Shown here one piece after another: positions 63,757 through 64,000 of a DNA stretch of 64,000 bases. A program made the position numbers and the translations under genes. Every line of letters begins with the position of its first letter. Position 1 is the first letter of the stretch. The DNA is from Viscum album (Eukaryota; Streptophyta; Magnoliopsida; Santalales; Viscaceae): NCBI GenBank assembly GCA_963277665.1, contig OY728122.1, positions 1,542,082,868-1,542,146,867 of the forward strand, read 5' to 3'. Below the pieces are notes generated by a model. That model was given only the letters and a program-made list of their open reading frames with translations. It was not told where the DNA came from and ran no database searches.

Positions 63757-64000
63757 TTAGTCCTCTTCCCCCATAATCCTTCTAAGTATATAATACAAAG
63801 AATCCAACAATGGATGCTTCCCTTTGCAAATACATGTATCCAAAAGATATGTCTGAGTACCAACTGGAGGCCCGAATAGGGTGTGATATATACTCAATAG
63901 GCCACCACCAATAGTGTCTAGTATATTCCAGATAGTGTAAATAAAAATAGTAGTGTGTATATATAACAATGTAATCAGAAAAATAATTGTAAACGAGTTC
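63757..64000. repeat. Repeat X, copy 3 (partial, runs off the window)
   Basis: It shares with 28670-28760 the phrase CATGTAT-CC, then a GGRGGCCC-AAT block and CTCAATAGG- or ATGATAGG-like text. The minus-strand frame 63757-63969 (70 codons) has no known domain and is not kept in the other copies. Confidence 0.4.

Overview
This looks like intergenic heterochromatin from a flowering plant. It is very AT-rich, with no intact cellular protein gene, no rRNA and no functional tRNA gene that I can recognise. It is built from nested LTR retrotransposons whose primer-binding sites match plant initiator tRNA-Met, plus one tRNA-derived SINE. The species cannot be told from the sequence. Every retroelement whose direction can be read lies on the minus strand.

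Layout. (1) 1-1163: AT-rich flank with a short minisatellite. (2) 1164-11374: element 1, a gag-only element with giant LTRs of about 3.8 kb and an internal region of 2.6 kb. Its gag has two CCHC zinc knuckles and only two in-frame stops; there is no pol. (3) 11375-16073: AT-rich, unassigned, ending in a diverged repeat called X here. (4) 16074-26160: element 2, a decayed Ty1/copia element with GAG, protease, integrase, reverse transcriptase and RNase H remnants in the usual order, inserted in repeat X. (5) 26160-32260: old diverged repeats X, Y and Z. (6) 32261-48275: element 3, an LTR-internal-LTR-internal-LTR array (LTRs A, B and C of 4.3-4.5 kb, internals of about 1.4 kb, no readable protein). 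(7) 48276-50130: AT-rich sequence and a second copy of Y. (8) 50131-61555: element 4, a relative of element 3 with LTRs D and E of about 4.5 kb, a perfect GACTC target duplication, a gag relic and a SINE. (9) 61556-64000: the rest of Y, then Z, then a partial X.

How the parts relate. Elements 1, 3 and 4 are non-autonomous large-LTR elements (LARD or TR-GAG type) that would need pol proteins supplied in trans; the only pol in the window is the dead copia. By eye, element 1 has the most similar LTRs (youngest), then element 4, while copia and array A-B-C are older and the X/Y/Z repeats oldest. The least expected structure is a CpG-dense block repeated about three times, 180-220 bp apart, in all five LTRs of the element 3/4 family, placed downstream of a conserved minus-strand TATA block. 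Boundaries backed by TG/CA ends, PBS, PPT or target duplications are exact to a few bases; those of copia LTRs and X/Y/Z are approximate.
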